From NCBI RefSeq assembly GCF_932276165.1, contig NC_063992.1:4164001-4228000 (forward strand): DNA of 64,000 nucleotides, given 5' to 3'. The DNA is from Plutella xylostella. Taxonomy: Eukaryota; Arthropoda; Insecta; Lepidoptera; Plutellidae. The translations under genes and the position numbers were made by a program. The notes under the pieces are model-generated. The model was not told the origin of the DNA, did not search any database, and worked only from the letters and a program-made list of their open reading frames with translations. Below, in pieces: positions 59,976 through 64,000 of the stretch; the stretch's first letter is position 1, and every line of letters begins with the position of its first letter.

Positions 59976-60594
59976 ATCAAACTGTATACTTAATACAATA
60001 TCACTTATAAAATTGCCCTAGTACCTAGGTACTAGGTACAAAGTAAGACTTAATTTTCTAACTTTGATTTTTTTTGTGAATAGGTAGGTATTAAGTAAAA
60101 TTTAACTAACATAAAATATTCAAAACCTAATAAATCAAGATAGGTATTTGGATCAATTTTAAAACGATTTGTTACAGGGCAAGAGCAAATTACACCATTA
60201 TTTTCAAGTTACGGTAAAGTAGCAAAACAAACCAAATGCAGATACTACTAGGAGTGGCGTAACACATCCAATAGCCAGCTTTGTAATGTGCCATAACCTT
60301 CTAATATAAGTAGCTAATGTAAGTGACAATGACAACTGGACTGCAGCTTAATACGGTTTTCCATTATAACTTTATCATGGGAGTACGGAGTACATAGCCA
60401 ACCTAATGCAATTAATTAATTTAATAAGTACTTTTATTGCCCAATATAAGTATGTAAAATCAGATAGTTTGTATGTATGTAAATAATGGTATGTAGGTAT
60501 ATTAGTTAGAATATGTAACTTATGTTAGTATTTATGTAGCTATAGTATGTATGGTTTATTTAGCTATATTATAAGTAGTTAGGTAGTAGGTACA

Positions 60595-60770
60595 CCGCCC
60601 TCAAATTTTCTTTACTTTTATTTCTTTATGTTTAAGGTTACCTGTAAGAGATCGCTCTAAGCGATAAGGTCGCCTATTGTTCATTGTTCCTAGTTTATAA
60701 GTTCTCTTTGTATGTTTTAATTTGTGGTGTTCAATAAAGATATATTCTATTCTATTCTATTCTATAGTCA
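60595..60770 (+). repeat. LINE 3' end with (TATTC)n tail
   Basis: TTACCTGTAAGAGATCGCTC, AAGCGATAAGGTCGCC and GTGTTCAATAAAGATATATT, then TCTATTCTATTCTATTC. A common lepidopteran non-LTR tail type. Confidence 0.7.
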
Positions 60771-61139
60771 TGAAAATGTTAAAACCATTTTCTACCAGTC
60801 AACATGTAGTTATTAGTATCTATTTTCCACCATGAGAATTAGGAACAAACTGTCTGCGCCAAGTGGCATACATACAATTTTTACTGATTGTAACATGCCC
60901 TATGCAGGCAAATAACTTAGGACTAAGAATTTGTTTCTCACACGAAATAATTCGTTCTCAATACTCACGTTACCGTTAAACAATTTGGAGAATTCGTAAC
61001 TTTCCAGTGTTATCACGTGCATCACAACACGGCTTATGTAACGTTACATTGTTAATCGTATTTCTGCTCGTTTATGTCGATTTTTATGTTTATTACGATT
61101 TGGTATAAGATCCAAGAGTCGTGGTGGTGTAACGTAGGT

Positions 61140-61300
61140 CTCGGCTGTTATTCATGAGGATGTGGTTTCAATGAATACTTAATAAATAAGGAATTCAAGT
61201 ACAATTTATACCACGTACTCTTATGGTGAAGGAAAACATCGTGAAGATACCTGCGCGCATCTAGACACACGGTACGTTTTAAATTGTGTTTCTTCACAAA
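61140..61300 (-). repeat. SINE copy, minus strand
   Basis: Contains GGTGAAGGAAAACATCGTGA and ACCTGCGCGCATCTAGACAC, the complement of the 3' part of the SINE at 3229. Confidence 0.7.
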
Positions 61301-61727
61301 TATATCGGTCAAGCCAGTAGGTACGGGCCTAACCACAATAGTTTTGTTACTCAAATGTCACATTCAGTGGCTTTGCAAAAGTTGTGTAACCGTGATCTAG
61401 ACGCAGAGTAGTTAGTAACTATTGTTAACTAAAAGTCAGCCATTAATCCGATCGATTAAGTGTTAACTATTATTACAGGTAGGTAACCTACATTTTATCT
61501 ATGTATGTGTTAGGTACTTGAAGTTAGGTAATATCTGTAGATTTACATTGTAAGAACATTCCAATGTATAAAGACTGTACGGCTGCATTATATTCTATTC
61601 TCTTCTGGCATGTATTTAGCGCTCTCGAATGAAATTTGTATGTATAATGTGTATGTATAATAATTATTATAATTATTTTATATGTATAATTTGTATGTAT
61701 AATAATTATTGTATATCACCTGAAGGT

Positions 61728-61850
61728 CTAAACTGCCTGCGTATGCTTAGGTCATCTCCCATTACGCTGGTCCACTACTGGGTTGGTGGGTTTCTAGATG
61801 TACTAGTTCGTCACGATGTTTTTATTCACCGTTCAGGAACATATTACAAA
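61728..61850 (+). repeat. SINE copy, plus strand
   Basis: CCCATTACGCTGGTCCACTA, GGGTTGGTGGGTTTCTAGAT and GTCACGATGTTTTTATTCAC in order. Confidence 0.7.
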
Positions 61851-64000
61851 TAATAGCTTGAGTTTTTCGCTAAGTGATTCCACATAGAGCCTGTACTATT
61901 AATTAATAATTTTGGTCGGATTGGTTGGTAACATATTCGGTAAAAAATAGGTGTTAGAAATTCTGTAACGCGCGTTTTCCGGTTAGCGTGAGTTACAAAA
62001 TAAATAGAAGATGGCGCCTGCGCTTGCATCAAATGCTACGAAATATGAATTCAATTACAGAAACGTACTCAGTACTACTCAACTTACGCTAAATTGGATA
62101 CAATTTTAATATTATTCAACGCTGAAAGAGGCGAGTGTTGTAGTTTAACATGTGTTTGTGTGTCGCTTTCTGGTTCCATCACGGATATTTATAATATAAA
62201 TTTATGTCAATTAAAGCATGTTCGTTTAATTTTCACTTAGTAAAACTTACGTAGATTTACTAAATGAAAGTCTGGAAATAAGTCATTATCATTAACTGCT
62301 TCTCAATGGCAATTCAGCCAATCACACCGCTGCATTCCATACTCAAGTTATGCTTAACTAGGTGTGAAACTGACAGTTAAGTTAAATATAAGGTGATATA
62401 ATGCATGGGTACTCAAATTCTGCGTTTAAAACCTAACTATACTGAATGCAAATTCACTAATATAAAGTAACTATGGTTCAAGACACCGCTGGCTGATCAT
62501 TGACTTGATAGCCTAATTTTACTTGCATCGATAAATTCATCAACAACTCGACAGCCTTTTCGTTGCATCTATATTTGCCACTTATTCAGACGACTTTTGG
62601 CTGTAGTTTAAATGATTTGAAATAGCTCGACCACTAAGAATGCAAAGTTCTAGATTTTTATTAGTGTAGAACTTAAAAAACTTCTTCCGATTGGACCCTT
62701 TGTATGAAATCTAGACAACGCATTTCTAAGTCTAAAATTAACAATCCGATAAACCTATGACAATATTCTCTTCTCAGTCATACTAGATACTAAGATGCAA
62801 TAATTCATAGTAGTTAATTGTTATTACGTGAATAGATTTTAAATTTCATAACTTATATTTTTTTCTTGTAGGTACTTAGTACTTACTCTATATTTGTAAG
62901 AAAGGATTTATTGCCTTAGTAAAATTTTACCAAACAACCTTTACGTGAAAGTATCAAAAACAATTTGAGGTGGCGGGTTTAAATTCCAGAATAGGGCTCC
63001 TATTTCGAAAGTCTAGCTTCTATTTATTGACGTTTAATCTAGATCTCACATTTCACTGTCTCGGATCGACGTCGTGTAGTTGTGTCTTGTCTCCTTGATG
63101 TATCGGTGATTTGGGTCTCGGATGGCTTTTACTAATTCCGTCTTTATTCTAGAGCTAGTTTTAGGTTCGTCCACACATACCATAGATACCTACTTATGTA
63201 TTATTTTAGTTTGACTGTTCATAGTAAATTTTAATTATCTTCAAATATATTACTATAAATTATAATAAAATGTCTAAAGTAGTAGTAAGTGAAGAAGAAC
63301 ATAATTATCTAATATACGTATAGAATATGTTTATAGAAATAATAAAAGAAACAGGGCGGTTGAGTTTGAATAAATAACGACTTTCAGCGTCGATGACAAC
63401 TACCCACATAATTGTCCCACGCCATAAAGCTAGTCATATCAACTACTGCACGGTATACAAACTAGCTACAATGTCCCTTGCCCAAATATTGCGTAAAGTA
63501 TTTCTCAACACCACGATAGTGCGTTCGTAAGTTGACACCTGAGTTGGTTGTCAACCGCGCCGCACGCATCTCGATTACACATTTTACACACGATTGTCTA
63601 TGCCTAGGCATGCAGATGCACTTCTGTCAATGCCATTTCGACCCCTTTTTAATTGCCTAATCGGACACTGACCTAGTTCTAGACATGTCCACTCAGGATG
63701 CACTCAGGATACGCATTCGAAAGTTACACATAAACGCCATTTTAGTTCCAAGTACATAATTAAAATGCAACAAAGGCTCAAACAAACAAAAGATAAATTA
63801 GCGGTGTCATTGAAACACGCGCAAATGTGTATTTAACATACGAATGCGCGTGATTCGTCTGTTTTACGAATTATACGGTGCGTACGCAAGACTACGAGGC
63901 GAGCGCTAATGCGTTCTTAATGCCAACGTAGCGAAACAAATTAATACTGATGTCACTTGATATGAGCGTGTGACAAACCCCAGGCCGGGCTTTAGCTAAC
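61851..64000. other. Window end: nothing recognised
   Basis: AT-rich sequence without exon-like frames or repeats I can name. Confidence 0.45.

Overview
This is a eukaryotic nuclear window, most likely from a moth or butterfly. Short exons with GT..AG introns alternate with AT-rich introns full of TAAGTACCTAC-like runs, tRNA-derived SINEs, RTE-type LINE tails, short Helitrons and Tc1/mariner, hAT-like and MITE elements. The lepidopteran assignment is an inference from repeat style and protein similarity; no species is claimed.

From base 1 to 33168 the plus strand carries the 3' two thirds of one gene, the homologue of Drosophila blue cheese (bchs) and human WDFY3/ALFY, a selective-autophagy scaffold. 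I could chain 33 exons whose splice phases all agree. They give 6366 coding bases, that is 2121 codons plus a stop, and the 5' end lies outside the window. Domain order is: alpha-helical armadillo-like region (exons 1 to 13), PH-BEACH (about 14 to 19), BEACH (20 to 24), WD40 repeats (25 to 27), an acidic disordered linker with a candidate Atg8-binding LIR (28 to 30), a last WD40 stretch (31 to 32) and a C-terminal FYVE zinc finger split over exons 32 and 33.

The unusual feature of this gene is that its exon ends are repeatedly copied in tandem. Exons 3, 9, 14, 23, 31 and 33 each have partial extra copies next to them: six exon-14 units, one original plus twelve extra copies of the exon-31 end with its splice donor, and a FYVE-exon family with one decoy, one functional and two large downstream copies plus many fragments.

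The introns hold a nearly intact Tc1-like DD34E transposon (5254 to 6900), a Tc1/mariner-like element with tRNA-like modules in both ends sitting in the intron of an older transposase pseudogene (12986 to 16283), and a 999-bp inverted-repeat element with a 4-bp target duplication sitting in a 54-bp tandem repeat (25270 to 26600).

From 33.2 to 53.4 kb the DNA is intergenic. Its main feature is a three-level nest: an hAT-like element (8-bp target duplication) contains a Tc1/mariner-like MITE, which contains a full-length RTE LINE with one open 991-codon frame and its own 8-bp target duplication (42115 to 46807). Two short Helitrons and several SINEs surround it. At about 53.5 to 53.9 kb a GC-rich patch with a TATA box, a leader and an ATG followed by a splice donor looks like the first exon of another plus-strand gene. 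The remaining 10 kb would then be its first intron; I see no further exon there.
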